In this document: one piece after another, positions 14,777 through 41,802 of the stretch
How positions within the stretch are numbered: position 1 is the first letter of the stretch
How the letters are laid out: every line of letters starts with the position of its first letter
Made by a program: the position numbers and the translations under genes
Assembly (NCBI GenBank): GCA_036877525.1
Contig: JAZGTH010000040.1
Coordinates: 496,001-560,000, forward strand
DNA: 64,000 bases
Direction: 5' to 3'
DNA from: Chromobotia macracanthus
Taxonomy: Eukaryota; Chordata; Actinopteri; Cypriniformes; Botiidae
Notes under the pieces: generated by a model
What the model saw: only the letters and a program-made list of their open reading frames with translations
Databases searched by the model: none
What the model was told of the DNA's origin: nothing

Positions 14777-15469
14777 TACAAATCTGATGATATACAAAAG
14801 GTTTGCATAAGTTCACCAAACATCATGACCAAAAGCAAGTGAAGGCACAGAATGCACCAGAGTGTCTACATTATAAAAATAATGTCCTTCTATTTCCTAT
14901 AATACAATATCTACAAACTGGAGAACACACACAGTCATTGACGTGAGCAGTTTAATCTATGTAGCTGTGGAATGTTCTGCACAGAGCAACTCAAACCATG
15001 GTGGTCTACTGCAGCACCTGCAGAAGTACCTTAACTTCAACTCACCTAAACAGGTAGTCAGTGTTGGGATCTATAACTAGAGATCAGTTATAATCCTTCT
15101 CCAAAAGACCTTCCAGAGTTGTTGTGTCTTGTGCAGTGTTGTTTACACATTAATAAAGTCTCACAGATAGCTGTAGGTGTGTGTGTGGCCTGTTATAATC
15201 AGAGTTGGGATCTTCCTTTGCTCTTTTTACCTTCAGAGCCAGACCAATGACAGGTGAGATAAAGCTAGGTCATCCTGGAACAAGACAAAAAGATAAAGAA
15301 TGCAAGAACAAACATGTTAATCACTTGGCATTGGATCAAATCTGGGAAATTAAGATGTCTTTTCAAGTTTAATTTATACGAATTAGCAGAGACGCATGGG
15401 ATCAAGGTTTGAAATGAACTCTGCTTGGCCAAATTGAAAGGAATAACTCTTCCAGTAATTGGAATTCTG

Positions 15470-15665
15470 TTGTCATTTACTCACCCTTATCTCGTTCCAA
15501 GTCATATGTCATTCTTCTAGAAAACTAAAGAAATTTAGCAGAATGTTAAGGTTGTTTTATTTAGTTTTTCTTCTCTTTCCGTGTCATACATTGTTCTGTA
15601 CAGTTTTGGAATGCCACATGGGTGAGTAAACGTTGAAAATTTTCATTTTTGGGGTGAACTATTTC
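15470..15665. repeat. dispersed non-autonomous element (CACCC...AAAATG family)
   Basis: The left part 'tcatttactcacccttatctcgttccaa' and the right part 'gggtgagtaaacgttgaaaattttcatttttggggtgaac' are inverted halves of the same motif. This layout is typical of a very common cyprinid MITE. It lies in the presumed 3' UTR of tnfrsf19. Confidence 0.65.
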
Positions 15666-16089
15666 TAGCAATTGTGATGTTAGTTTGCTGGTTCCTAATC
15701 TACATTTCAGGGTTTACTATGTAGAATACAGTTTTGCAATAAAGCAGAAATCCATGTATCCATTTAATCCCAACATCTTGATCTATCTGATTAATGATCA
15801 CACTGTGACATTTTCCAGGCGTGACCTCAAAGGCATTTCACACCAGCAAAGCATTAGACAGTCAAAAGGCCCTTTTAAGTGTTTCTAAGGAAAATGAATT
15901 TGCTCCTTTCATGTTCAGCTTTATGCTACAAGGCTTTTGTTTCCTGTGTTTGCCTGTGTTTACATACACCGCCCTTGAATTCTGATGGCTGTCACTCATT
16001 TGCTTTGGCTCTCATAAAGCCATTGAGAGTTTTGCTATAAAAGAACACTGAACAGAACAAGAGATCTGTTTTATCTTTTGCCTTATTTT

Positions 16090-16190
16090 TTGTTCTGTTA
16101 CAGCCTAGTGAGCAAAAATCTGGGCTGGTAACCAGAAGGTTACAAGTTCAGTACCCTAAAGGGGTGATCTGTTAGAAATCTACAGTATAT
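16090..16190 (+). mobile_element. tRNA-derived SINE fragment
   Basis: The segment 'cctagtgagcaaaaatctgggctggtaaccagaaggttacaagttcagtaccc' has the look of a decayed tRNA-related head, with a B-box-like 'ggttacaagttcagtaccc'. The A box is poor. It belongs to a different SINE type from the copy at 41083. Low certainty. Confidence 0.4.
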
Positions 16191-16769
16191 ATCACCATTG
16201 TTCCCCCTGATAAAGACATTAGTTTCCAGGAGACTTGTTCCTGCCTTTAAATCATGCGGAGGCCATAGTACTTACAAGTTTAGAAGTCATAATTACTATC
16301 TGATGTGTTCGAGTAATTAAATAGTGATGGGAAAGTCCATACAATGTTTTTCTTTTTCCACCCACAGACAAAGTCAAAAAGCTTTTTTCATATTGAATGC
16401 ATTTTCTAGTGAGCTGTCTTGACTAGTTCACAAAATACCTATGAAGTAACTTTCACAATTACTTAGAATTAATTAACACCACTGTGCTTCTTGCATATGA
16501 TTCTTTAATTGACACTGGAAAGTTTGGGACTCCAAAGCATACCAGAAAAGTTCATTTTGTCATTCATTATGTACCAAAGTTTTATGACTTGTGAATTCAC
16601 AAAACAAAAAACATTTGACCATGTCGAAGGACATGACATAATATCCTGTTGCCAAAATGTCTTTGGGGTTCGTAGTAATTTTGTATGCTCAAACCCTAAT
16701 ATCACCACACCTTATGACTCTTTGGATTAATTAGTCCTCATTATATACACAGTGTAGTACAACTTGCCT

Positions 16770-31401
<14,632 letters not shown>

Positions 31402-31874
31402 ACACTGTAAAAACAACAATACTTTTATGAAGAACAATGCAGGACACAATTTGGCATTATCTCTCAAAATTGGGACTTGAATGGTTTAAAAATTATGATT
31501 TTGGGGGTAAACAATAAAATAAAACCATTAGTACTCTGGCCAATATTGTAAATCTATACTTTTTTGTCTTTCACAATAAATATCCAATGGATAACTGTTT
31601 AATAAACTACTTTGTAACTGGCCTTTGCAAAGGAGTACACTTGTTGAATTTGATAAAAACCTATATATTCATCTATAAACTCACAAGTCTTCATCAAATG
31701 TGCATTGTGTGTGCAATAATATTGTATGTACAGCACATAAGATTTTATGTTTTATGTCTAAGCACAATTATGTTTAAATTACAACATAGCCATCATACGG
31801 GAAAAACTTTACTTGTATCCTTCCTTACACACATTATAAAATCAGCGCTCCGGCTGACTGCAAAACGTTCTTAC

Positions 31875-32360
31875 CAAGAATGACAGTCTTGCTCCTTAGA
31901 TTCCCGTCTTATACTCAAAGTAGATCAGGATGTGATCCAGTGTGCTCACTGCAGAGGTCTGATCCGTCCCAAGTCGAGCGCAAAAGTAAAAGCACAGATC
32001 AAAGGCAAAGGGGATGGCTGTGTGTAATCTGATCTCAGATCAGCATGTACATCAACGCTTCAGTCACGTCCCGGACAAAAGCGCTTTAAACGAGTGTCTT
32101 TACTTACTTTTCTTCCATACTTTAATACGAATACCTGCAAATGCACGGACTCCGACGTGACTAAAGGACAGTCTAACTGCATGTTCCCGAACGAACGGGA
32201 TCATGCAATGTTTGTACAAACATGGAGAGCTGTTAGCCGCAGCAGCAGTTTCGTCTTGTGTGATCTTCTCACTGTTGAGCGTGTTTGATGCAGGATTCCC
32301 TTTCATCTCGATTACGTCACCTCGCGCGCTGTGATTGGCTGGATTGGCTGTAGGTACTGG
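31875..32360 (-). promoter_or_regulatory. tnfrsf19: tnfrsf19 5' exon and promoter region
   Basis: On the minus strand a good donor (CATTCTTG|gtaaga) ends at 31875. It matches the acceptor at 31405-31406 that opens the first coding exon, so a non-coding first exon probably lies between about 31875 and 32290. Just upstream are a TTACGTCA-like CRE (about 32312), a CpG-rich CTCGCGCG, and two inverted CCAAT boxes (GATTGGCTGGATTGGCTG, about 32332-32349). The start site itself is not shown by sequence. Confidence 0.55.
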
Positions 32361-33830
32361 TGCATTTATCTCTGGGAGAGATTTAAAAACATAGAATAAT
32401 AAAAACTTAGGTGAATGGTATAAGTTGGCGTATTTGATGTGTTTATTTATTTATTTGAATGCTAATTTGGAGACGTAAAGAACAATATTCTATTTTTGCA
32501 TTTTTTTATTACATTAGGAAAATACTATTTACTATTTTAAAAGTGGGCTCTTGGTGAACCAGATTTTTCACATTTTACTAATAATTTTAAGTTATACTTA
32601 ACCCCTTTAGAACAAACTAATAACAAAAAGCGCTAAAGACGTAATGTTTTAAAGGCGCTGAATAATAAACGTATCATTTTAACGTATCATTTTTTGCTTT
32701 TTAGACAGTTGCCTTTTAGAATTTGATCACTGATCTGTTTTTAACGCCATTTATTCGGTGTACTACTGCCCTCTGCTGGTCATTTATGTAAACTATATCT
32801 AAGAAGTTCATGTCGTGAGCGATACATATAAATAAGACAGTGAATGTAAAACGTAAATATATTATTGCATTAAGGTTGTGTGACGTCATTATAGGTCTAT
32901 CCTTTACACTGACCGTATAACATCACTGTCTTGTAAACTAAATATATAGCACGGTGAGTTATTATTTAGGTGTATTTACTTAAAACGATAACAAATTCAA
33001 TACGATAAAAATCAGATATGTTCCCTATGTGAGAATTAAGTAATGTGTGAACTGTCACTAGACAGGGTGCATGGAACATTTCATGTCCCACCCTAACCCA
33101 CAGAATAGATAATAAAGTCTGTGCGCCAGGGGACTTTCATTGGTTGCTTAACAACACGTCAAGATGTAAAACTAGAAGTGTGTGCCACTATTAGTGTTCT
33201 TGTGCTGCAGTGAAATGTCATATTGTAATTGGTGTAGAACACACCTATCCCTCAGAGTGACCAATGCAGGCCCTAACCCCAGCTCAGAAGGCAAACTGAT
33301 GTGTGCATTTGGTTACAGTTCAGATCTGATAACTGGGATCAGTTCTGATCCCTAATAAATTTTTAGCTGCAGAGGCAATGACGTGGCAGGATCCAATCAT
33401 CAGTCAAGTCTATAAGAAAGAAAAGCATCAGCAGACAAAGCTGTGGCTCTTATTGAAAAGAAATCTGTGTAATAGTATGTTGTTTATGAGAAAGAAACTG
33501 CTGTCTGATAATGTACAGTGATGCTGGAGTCATTCAGCCTGTAAATAGGTCAAATTGTCACATTTCACTTCTAAATCAAGCGAAATATAATTTATACACA
33601 GAAATTATTGTATTAAGACCATTTTAAGAAGCTTTATGTATTGTGACTTTAGTTTCTCATTTTAATAAAATAAACATTTGTCTGGACAGAACTGTTTCCA
33701 TACTGTATTACAGTATTTATCATTACTGTCTTTGATGTTTAACATTTCTTCATGATTTTAGGTTGCCATGGGTAATAGTCTGTCATGACTATCTGACTGT
33801 CTAGACAAGAGGGTCTTCCAGGTCCCCCCA
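32361..33830. other. intergenic, tnfrsf19 to sacs relic
   Basis: About 1.5 kb of AT-rich sequence without a recognised gene or strong repeat. The + side may hold decayed 5' parts of the sacs relic, but none was recognisable. Confidence 0.6.
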
Positions 33831-34658
33831 TCTACAGTGATCAGGAACATCAAGACCCTCATTTACTAAAAACAGATTACCCAGTGTCTGAGCGGAAAGC
33901 TGGTGAGCTGGAAACACAGATTTAAATGAATTTTGTCTGTAATATTGTTCAGTTCTTACTGCAGATGATATTGACTGGATAAAATGTGTTTATGTGGTGT
34001 CCTTGTCTGGCATTTCTGGTACTATCATAATTCATGTCAGTCTATTCATTTATAATTGCATAGAAATTTGATCTCTCAGGGGAAATAGTGGCCTGTTTGG
34101 GAGATTCTATCCAAATAAAGAGCACCGCGCCACATTACCTTCCCCATGCGATCACAAACACACAAGTTTATAATCCACCCAGAAAAACTGATTTAGAAAC
34201 TTGGCAGTCTATAGCCTGTTTAAATGTGCTCCATTGTGTAAACTGTGCCCAACCCGGAGAAAGAGCCCATGATAGTTTCCAGTGTTTTGTGTTATATACA
34301 TAGCCACATCAACAGCAACTCTTGTTTTTCCACAGATCACAATAAAGTCTATTAGCATTTTTTTATATTGAGGTTTCATGTCTTCAAATTTTGCTTTTCA
34401 TTTTGAAGGGCTTTGCTTTTTATTCTGGAGTTCATCACATCTGTGATAAACACATTTCTGCAAATGAAATTAATATTTAAAAAAATATTTTTTCTTATGA
34501 ATTTGGGGTAAAAACTGACCAGGGCATTTCTTTGAAGATTCACTCTAAAATTAGGAATCACCATTTCTTATACAAATACAGCTTTTTTGGTTTTTGTTGT
34601 TGCTATTGTTGCTATGTACTTTGTTTAATAGGTTGGGTTTTTAAGCGCCCAGTACCTG

Positions 34659-34663
<5 letters not shown>

Positions 34664-34696
<33 letters not shown>
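34664..34696. repeat. (TA)n run inside sacs relic
   Basis: About 33 bases of alternating TA just upstream of sacs piece B. Confidence 0.95.
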
Positions 34697-34699
<3 letters not shown>

Positions 34700-35237
34700 T
34701 TGAATTTCTATAGGATACAGTCATATACTGTAGAACTGGATTTTTTTAGATCCCTGTATGGAAGGGAACTGGAGGGAACATTTGTCTTGGAAGCATTTCC
34801 CCACATGTCATGACCAGCCTCAAGGACGCAGCTAAAAGCAGAGGTAATCACCTTCCGCTCAGAATTCCACCCTCATGATTTTCTTTAGGATTGATAGAGC
34901 ATCTGCTTTCAATGACCTTCTTCTGGGAGAAACTTGACTTAATTTCATTCATGCTTTGCTGCAGGAAGTCATATTTTTGCATTTCATGCTTGCTTTAACT
35001 GCTGTCAGATTCTTGAGTTACGCTTTATTATATTTAACCCAGTGTATGCCAACAACACACGTACAGAGCCTTGTCAATAAAATAAGCAGGGCTCAATCAG
35101 AACTTCTTTGCAGTACACCTGTGCTGCATATTAGTTGTTCAGTTCAGAAATTGTTGTTTGCAAAGACATGAAACATGAACATTTCTGTTGACAGGGTGCA
35201 GTTTTTTCTTTCTCCTTGGATGACATTGCAGGATTAA

Positions 35238-35330
35238 GTGTATTTACATATTTGACAGATACTTATATCCAAAGCAAATTACAGTGCATTTAAACCCATA
35301 ACCATGGCATGGAAAACACATGCTCTTGTT
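35238..35330 (-). mobile_element. reversed SINE copy in sacs relic
   Basis: On the minus strand it reads 'ccatggttatgggtttaaatgcactgtaatttgctttggatataagtatctgtcaaatatgtaaata'. This is the 3' body of the tRNA-derived SINE, with the hallmark 'tttggataaaagtgtctg'-like tail. Confidence 0.6.
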
Positions 35331-35440
35331 TCCCTTATTTTAGCCATACTTATGAATTACAAAATAATATGGAATACCACATTATTTGCATGATTATTTT
35401 ACATTATCATGTTTTTTTATTTATTTAATTTGTCTTTTTC

Positions 35441-35853
35441 TGTTTTGGACTTTTTCTGTTTTGGACTTCATTTTCCATAATGCCACATACATGTGATTGA
35501 CCATTTCCTATTCACATGCTCCTCATTCCCCTACCAGTATATAAGCTGCTAACAAACACTTACCACCATCATCATCATCATCACCACCACCACCACCATC
35601 ATCATCATCTGTGGATTTATTGTGTTTTACGATCTTGAACTGTTATTCTGTTTTTTTCCCTGTTTGCTGCCTGCCCTGATTATTGGACTGTTTTTGATTC
35701 TGTGATTGTATGCTGCCTGCCTCGACCCAAGCCTGTCTCATGTTTACGATTCTGCCTTTTCTACGATACACCCGTTTACTGGTTTTGACCCTGCCTGTTT
35801 GTTTACGTAATAAAGCTGCAAATGGATCCTCGAGCGTCTGACCCCTCATTACA
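35441..35853 (+). mobile_element. probable solo LTR (Ty3/gypsy-like) inside sacs relic
   Basis: The stretch has the layout of a fish LTR: TG start near 35441 or 35457 (tgttttggact), a TATA box (CAGTATATAAG, about 35536), then 'ttgtgttttacgatcttgaactg'. It ends with an AATAAAGCTGCAAATGGATCC polyadenylation region and a terminal 'cattaca' (35853). No internal coding region or second LTR flanks it, and no clear target duplication was seen. It splits pieces B and C of sacs. The start is uncertain. Confidence 0.55.
35562..35609. repeat. (CAT/CAC)n microsatellite within the LTR
   Basis: A run of CAT and CAC trinucleotides (accaccatcatcatcatcatc...). Confidence 0.9.
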
Positions 35854-36765
35854 CATCTAATATCTAAAGCACTGAATATCTAAAGGTGATCATTCAGGAT
35901 ATTGGAAGGGGATTCTACGCCAAAGAGGAAATCATATAAATCATGATCTGGGCTCTTACTCATTTGTCATTTCTAAAGAATGAAAACAAGGCAGTAATTA
36001 CTTGGCTTTGAAGTTTATTCGTACCTCTTGAGAAAAACCTTGCTTTCTAACAGATTATTTCCAGGCCCTGACCCCACTATGACAATATTTCAAGGAATGC
36101 CAGTCCATGATATTTGGAGAAAATTCTTGTCTTTCTTTCTTGTAAACAGACTTGACATTCAACCAGATTGGTATTGTTTGGTAAGAGCAATCAACCAGTG
36201 CATTTATTTAGACCTAAAAAGACTACTCCCTCTTGTTAGAGCACCCCACATGGATATGCATACAGATTTGCACTCAGGCAATATCCGAGTATCACGCATT
36301 CTTTGACAACTTACTGCATAATGAGTTGCAGCATCTTAAAAACACAGAGTATAACATAATCACATGGAAATCTGTGGCAAAAAATGTTTACAGATTGAAG
36401 GCTGTGCTCCTCAATGTTGGCTTCAACTTAATCCACAGCTGTGATAAAAGCCAGTCTGGACTTCTGCCTGGAAGATGCAGGGATTCCAGTCGGCTATGTG
36501 ACACCAGAGGATGTTCACAGCTTCTTTTTGACATTTTCTCTCCCAAACACATCATGCCAGCTTGGAAAACTACCATGCCACCTACAGCAGTCTAATTTCC
36601 AACTCTTCCATGACTTGAATCTGCTTGTTGACTACTGTTTTAAAGATGTAGAGGAGAATGACATTAATATAGAGGGGTTGCCACTGCTGATGACAGTAGA
36701 TCAAAACAGTTTGACAAGTGTTTGACTCTAGACATCCATAGTTTCTGACCAATACCTTTAATTGT

Positions 36766-37843
36766 TTTAAATATTTTTATTATTCTGTTCGCTTGTACAT
36801 AACAGATACCAAATGCTGCTTTATATTTTTTAGAAAAGTATTATTCCTGCCATAGTCATTAAGTTTGTATTGCGATTTATTAGCATTAGTTTGTACTATA
36901 TTTTTATATGATTTGAGTGATTGCAGGAATCTAAGAATGAAAACAGTAATGTAAATATAGTAATGTTATGCTGAATACTGCAGTCCACTACTGACAAGTG
37001 AATCTCCCCATATAGTTCCTCTAAGGCGTGTATATCAGCCGTTTACTAGTAGATCTTACTAAAATGAAAACTTCAGGCTATATTGTGCACTGAAATCAAC
37101 AATGTAATGATGTAATGATACTGTGTGTTCATAAATATTTACCAGTTGGTTTATCTGTCACTTTTGTAGTATGCAATGATATTTATTCTGTAGTTCCACA
37201 AGCACGTTTCAGCTGAAAAATATGTTTTTGATTGTTGTCTAGGGAAAAATTGAGTACCACATTTTTTTGTTTCTCGTATGATGTTCAGTTATATTAGCAG
37301 TTGATACAAAAATAAAATTAAATGTACCATATTTTTTAGAAAACCCGTCTTCAGTAGCCGCACACATACATATATTGTGTATAGTCAATAATATGTATTT
37401 TCTATTATTTACAATGGAAACCTCTTGTCCTTTACTGTTGAGATTTTTTCATGAAATTCTCTGAAATTTGTGTAAGAGGAACAAACTCATAAAAGGTTCA
37501 TGGTGCTCAATGTCAATAATGTTTTTCATCTGATTTTTCAACTGTAAAAAGACACTGTAATTAACATATGAAACAACATTTCATATTATTACAGGTCTGT
37601 AAGTTTGTGACTCACAACATTTGAATCTGTTTTTAATACCATTGAGACGATATATATTGATAGGGTAAATTGTGCCAGGGATGTAATGAATTGCAGTGCA
37701 TTTACATATTGCAGTGGGGTTTCTTTGTTTCAAATACAGTGGTGTAGTAATTATTCTTAATTAACAATCATCCATGGAAATCTATTAATTGTATAATTGT
37801 AAATTTCTGCAGAACTAAAACATGGGCAACATTTTTAAAAACA
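36766..37843. other. intergenic, sacs relic to sgcg
   Basis: AT-rich, no coding similarity noticed. The downstream two fifths of sacs would be expected here but was not recognisable, so it is deleted or decayed. Confidence 0.6.
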
Positions 37844-38764
37844 TTTATTCTGAATACACAAAACATTTTCAATTAAATGAATGTTTTGGCCAGCTTTAAT
37901 GAACTGCCCATGTCAGGTTGTGATGTGAAACATTTGAGTTGAGATTGGATGTCAAGATGATCAGATATGAGATGGAATCAGATATCATACTTGTCATTCC
38001 TTTACTGAAAATTTGTGAAATAAACTCTGTTGCTGTTTAAATGAAATACACATCAATGTAAATATATTATATACAACTGATATATACATGGAAAGACCCC
38101 CCCATTATGTACAAACATGTTTACTCTTAGTAACTTTATACATACACAGAACATGAGTCTGTAAAAAGAAATATCAATACTTTAGTCTGCCATAGACTGA
38201 TAAGCATTCTTGACTGGAGATGCCATGGTTAAAAATAAACCATTACATAGTTCAAAATCAAGAGCACCTTTTATATCTTAAAACAACATAAAACAAAATA
38301 ATATAATTACTACTAAAATCTATTTAAATAATGGCATTTATGTTTTTGTCTTTTAGCAATAATAACTATGCTTTTACATAAAGAGCATGGTACCGTTACA
38401 CCTTTTTGCATGGACACAGTGTCTGTCATCTTTTGATATAAAAATGACAGTGGTTTAACGGTTTTATTGTTCAACAAAAACTAGCCTATATTTAAATTTG
38501 CTTCTTAATTGCACCTCAAAATTATATTGCATGAGATGTAAGCTGGTGACCAGCCCCTTCACTGCCCAGCCTAATTTACAAATGATTAAAAAACAATTTC
38601 AAAATTTTGTTCCATCTACAGTACAAACGGCAGAGTGTATACTGTAAATTTTAACTTCCATATCACAACCAATCAAACAGAGACAGTGTTTCTAGTCAGA
38701 TAACAGACAAAAACCCATGATGGCTGATTTGGTTCTTGGGTATGTGTTGTACACAGAAATTTAT
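37844..38764 (-). terminator. sgcg: sgcg 3' UTR and polyadenylation signals
   Basis: A minus-strand AATAAA at 37849-37844 would give a 3' UTR of about 0.9 kb. A second AATAAA (38765-38760) overlaps the last base of the TAA stop codon, which is unusual but probably too close to be the main signal. Confidence 0.5.
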
Positions 38765-41700
38765 TTAGCAGTCCTGGTGCTCACTGCATGTAGAGAAGAC
38801 GCCAGCTGTGGAGAGAAAGAGCTTTCCACTGGGGCAAACACACACCTCGAACATGTTGTACATTCCCTGAGACTCGTCTGTAGTTCTTGATTCACCTACA
38901 GGTAACGTGGGAAGACGGATAGTTTCAGCATCCAGGATCACCTGAAACATCATAAAACCAATTATGATTAACATTTACTAACAATTATTATGTACTGTAA
39001 TGTTCAGCATAGCTAAGGAGGCTGTTGCCAAAATATTTTATATAAAATATTTTGAAAGATAAATACACTAATGTTCATAATAAATGTTATGTACAGAACT
39101 TTGCTTACCAGCCCTGCAGATGAATGTAGCACAATATCAAAATGTGCTGTCACCTCAGCATTACCAGCCAAGGCTTTGACATGAACTCCTTTCGGAGCAT
39201 CCATGCTGAGAGAGCGCGTTGGGGACTCCAGTCTTAAAATAATAGGAATGTTACTATAAATTGCAATACATTATCTGACCACAAGATGTCGCCAAAAAAC
39301 TAAAATTCGGCTGTAGATACCGTTGGATTTACACATTGGGTATTGAAATATCTACTGTTTTCTTTGTCGACAAAGATGTTTTAGATGAATGTGACTACGC
39401 CCACAGATCATTTTTGCCCTGTTGAAAATGTCTATAAATGTTTTACGAAGTAAACTTGGTACATCCAGTATTTTTAATTGGCTGACATTTGAAACAAAAA
39501 TGCTTTAAAGTAAAACCCCAAATAAAGTAAAACCCCAAATAAAGTAAAACCCCAAATAAAGTAAAACCCCAAATATGCGCAGCATGTACTGAGAACAAAA
39601 CGTATTGTGGATGTGGTCAAAATCGTTGTAGCTGAGTACTAAAAACAAAATGCAAATAAATAATAATAGTTTAAAAGTACTTTTAAAATAGTAATAGTGT
39701 CTGTAAGGAAAGTGAAGCTGTTAATAATAATTTAGTGTTTATACACTTACCGTAACTCTTTATTGAGTACTGCTTTGACTAGAGGAGTCCTAACAGAATG
39801 TGTAAACAGCGCCCCCTCTGGACCTGTCAGCAGAAATTAAAGAGTCCAACATTGACTTACATTAATGTGTAATTGTAAACAAAATATTATTCTTATTTAC
39901 CAGAATTGGGTTTTTTTGCAATGTATTAAAGATAATCATAAAAAGCAGTACATTATTATGCACAAAGAACATAATGGTCCTAAATGTTTTTTATCTTTGT
40001 GCAAAATATAATTTCTTCTTTTTTTGAAAAAGGGACTTTTTTTATTGTAAAAATTGTGCAACAAAATGTAAGATTTAACTAGTGTGTACTGTAAATAGAA
40101 CTATATGTCAGCTGTTTTATAAGAATCGTCATATAAATATAACTGCAGCTTTTTATGCTAATTGTACATAAGGTCTGATTATACCCACCTGTTACACAGA
40201 GTCTTCCTTTACTCACAACAGCACCATTTCCATCCACGTAAAATAAATTTGTGTCATGATCTGAAGTGATGTTGAAGTGTTGGCCAAAGACGCTGGCCTG
40301 ATGGGGACCTGAGAACACAGACAGATGACAGGAGAATTTAACCAGGCATTCAGCAATGAATATGACTGAATATTCTAGTATTTATAATAATAAAGTCATG
40401 AAATGAATGAATAAATGTTTGTATCTCATACCTACAGACACACTTCCTGTTACATCACCATTGTCATTGCGAGCATTCAGAGTGACTTTCTCAGAAGAGT
40501 GAACCAAAAGAGCTGAATCCTGTTAACAAAAGAATAAGTGACCTTTATATGAAGTGATGATAAGAGATGTGTATGAGAACATCCATTTTTAAATCTATTA
40601 CACAACAAACAAGATGGATGTGATCATAGGGTGTCAGTAAAGGTTCTTTAAGGGGTCCTATTATGACTTTTTTAAATCTAGATTTTGTTTTTGAGGTGCA
40701 CCAAAACAGGAAGGAAAACCATTATAGGAAACCATTATATGCTGTCGTACATTCATTTAGTAAATGAGAGCCAATATCTCAATCACATTTGTTATCCTAG
40801 TTTTTTAACAATCCAAACTGTTACCCTGTTATCCAAGTTTTTAATAAGAAAAAATCAAATATTTTTCCTTCGATTTCTCAGCAATGTTAACAGTATCATC
40901 CACAAATGGTGGTAAGTATGTATGTGTATGTATGAAATGCCATATATATGTTTTTCATACATTGTGTATTTAACACAGACCATACTGTTAGCTGTTCTTA
41001 AACATGTCAAAAAACTGGGATTTAAAAAATGGCAAAACTGCTTGAAAAATTATTTTAAAATTAAACATTAAAATTAAACATGTTCCTGTAGCTCAGTGGC
41101 AGAGCATTGCATGAGCAACGCAAAAGATGGGTTTGGTTCCCAGGGAGCACATGTACTGACAAAATGTATAACTTGAGTGTATTGTAAGTTGTCTGATAAA
41201 ATGCATAAATGTAAACAGCTCATGTAACATGTAGCTTGTCAATCAACATTTTATGAAGATTCAGCACCTCACTAACCATTTGTTGGAAAAGAATTTCAGT
41301 TCCAGGCTATTTATCTACCATATTATCTGCGACTGTTTGTTGTTCCCACCTCTCTGGAGTCGATTTCCTGGGCATAGAGAGGGAAGAGGAAGTCCGATTC
41401 TCCCTCCAGTCTCAGTCTATCTTCTTTGACCTGTAGGTATCCCATGCCTTCCTGCAAGAGTCAATACCACAGAGAACTGTTTTAGAATCAGCCTGACTTT
41501 TCCTCATGCCCTGCCCACAAATGAGATGAAGGTGGGGGCTGATCCAAGTCAGCATCAGAATATGGATTAATATTTCCATGAAAAAATAATGATATGCATT
41601 TGCTCACCACATTGAACCACATAACTCGCAGGATCCAGATTGTGAGAGCGAAGTTCACCACCAGAATGATGAGAAGAAGAAGAACAAATAGATAGAGGCA

Positions 41701-41802
41701 GCGTTTCCGCCAGCCATAGATCCCGATCATGTAAATATGCTCATTGACTGGTGCCATGAGACCAGATTCATCTGTAGTGGTGAAGTATTGTTCACGCACC
41801 AT
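38765..41802 (-). CDS. sgcg: sgcg, gamma-sarcoglycan
   Basis: This is a type II membrane glycoprotein of the sarcoglycan part of the dystrophin complex at the muscle cell membrane. Exons (minus strand): 41802-41608, 41451-41350, 40519-40432, 40308-40189, 39823-39751, 39232-39109 and 38941-38765. Phases agree and give 292 residues; human has 291. The protein starts MVREQY, directly after an acceptor AG. A short cytoplasmic part (IGIYGWRKRCLYLF) precedes the membrane segment LLLLIILVVNFALTIWILRV. Extracellular beta-rich repeats follow (EGESDFLFPLYAQEI, HSSEKVTLNARND, SMDAPKGVHV). It ends with the cysteine cluster VCVCPSGKLF...STCSEHQDC. Delta- and zeta-sarcoglycan are close relatives, but the match and its position beside tnfrsf19/sacs fit gamma. 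No damage seen. Confidence 0.95.
39507..39574. repeat. four perfect copies of a 17-bp unit
   Basis: The unit AAAGTAAAACCCCAAAT is repeated four times without change in the sgcg intron between the exons at 39232 and 39751. Perfect copies suggest recent expansion. Confidence 0.95.
41083..41214 (+). mobile_element. tRNA-derived SINE in antisense orientation to sgcg
   Basis: The head 'gttcctgtagctcagtggcagagcattgc' has an A box (TAGCTCAGTGG). The region 'gatgggtttggttcccagggagcaca' has a B box. The tail 'gtattgtaagttgtctgataaaatgcataaatgtaaa' is the typical cyprinid SINE 3' end. It would not fold as a working tRNA because it lacks a proper acceptor stem. It lies in the sgcg intron between the exons at 40519 and 41350. 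Confidence 0.75.

Larger units (their letters stand above)
14777..16769 (-). other. probable tnfrsf19 3' UTR / flank
   Basis: No further conserved coding exon was found between the stop codon at 16770-16772 and the minus-strand AATAAA at 14771. The stretch contains a dispersed repeat (about 15470-15665) and a SINE-like fragment (about 16090-16190). A splice-like segment on the minus strand (about 15236-15282) has AG/GT borders, but its translation stops quickly and was not taken as an exon. Confidence 0.5.
33831..36765 (+). pseudogene. sacs: sacs (sacsin) pseudogene, scattered fragments
   Basis: Sacsin is a very large (about 4,580-residue) co-chaperone with an N-terminal ubiquitin-like domain, three sacsin repeats, a J domain and a HEPN domain. 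Three pieces in the correct order remain. Piece A, 33831-33900, reads STVIRNIKTLIY, then after a frameshift KTDYPVSER (ubiquitin-like region). Piece B, about 34742-34850, reads RSLYGRELEGTFVLEAFPHM, then in another frame MTSLKDAAKSRG. Piece C, about 36040-36765, reads KFLSFFLVNRLDIQPD, FFDNLLHNELQHLKN, NVYRLKAVLLNVGFNLIHS, VGYVTPEDVHSFF, QLGKLPCHLQQSNFQLFHDL, LLVDYCFKDVEEN, EGLPLL and FDSRHP*FLT, from the middle of the protein. Piece C changes frame at least three times and has TAG at 36739-36741. Most of the about 13.7 kb coding sequence is missing. Position and strand between tnfrsf19 and sgcg match the functional vertebrate gene. Homology is from remembered human sacsin. Confidence 0.92.

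Noticed and set aside
15236..15282. Possible extra 3' exon of tnfrsf19 on the minus strand
   Set aside because: AG and GT borders exist, but the translation hits a stop soon and resembles no known TROY tail.
41083..41155. Possible tRNA gene
   Set aside because: It has A- and B-box motifs but no proper acceptor stem, and it continues into a SINE tail. Taken as a SINE.
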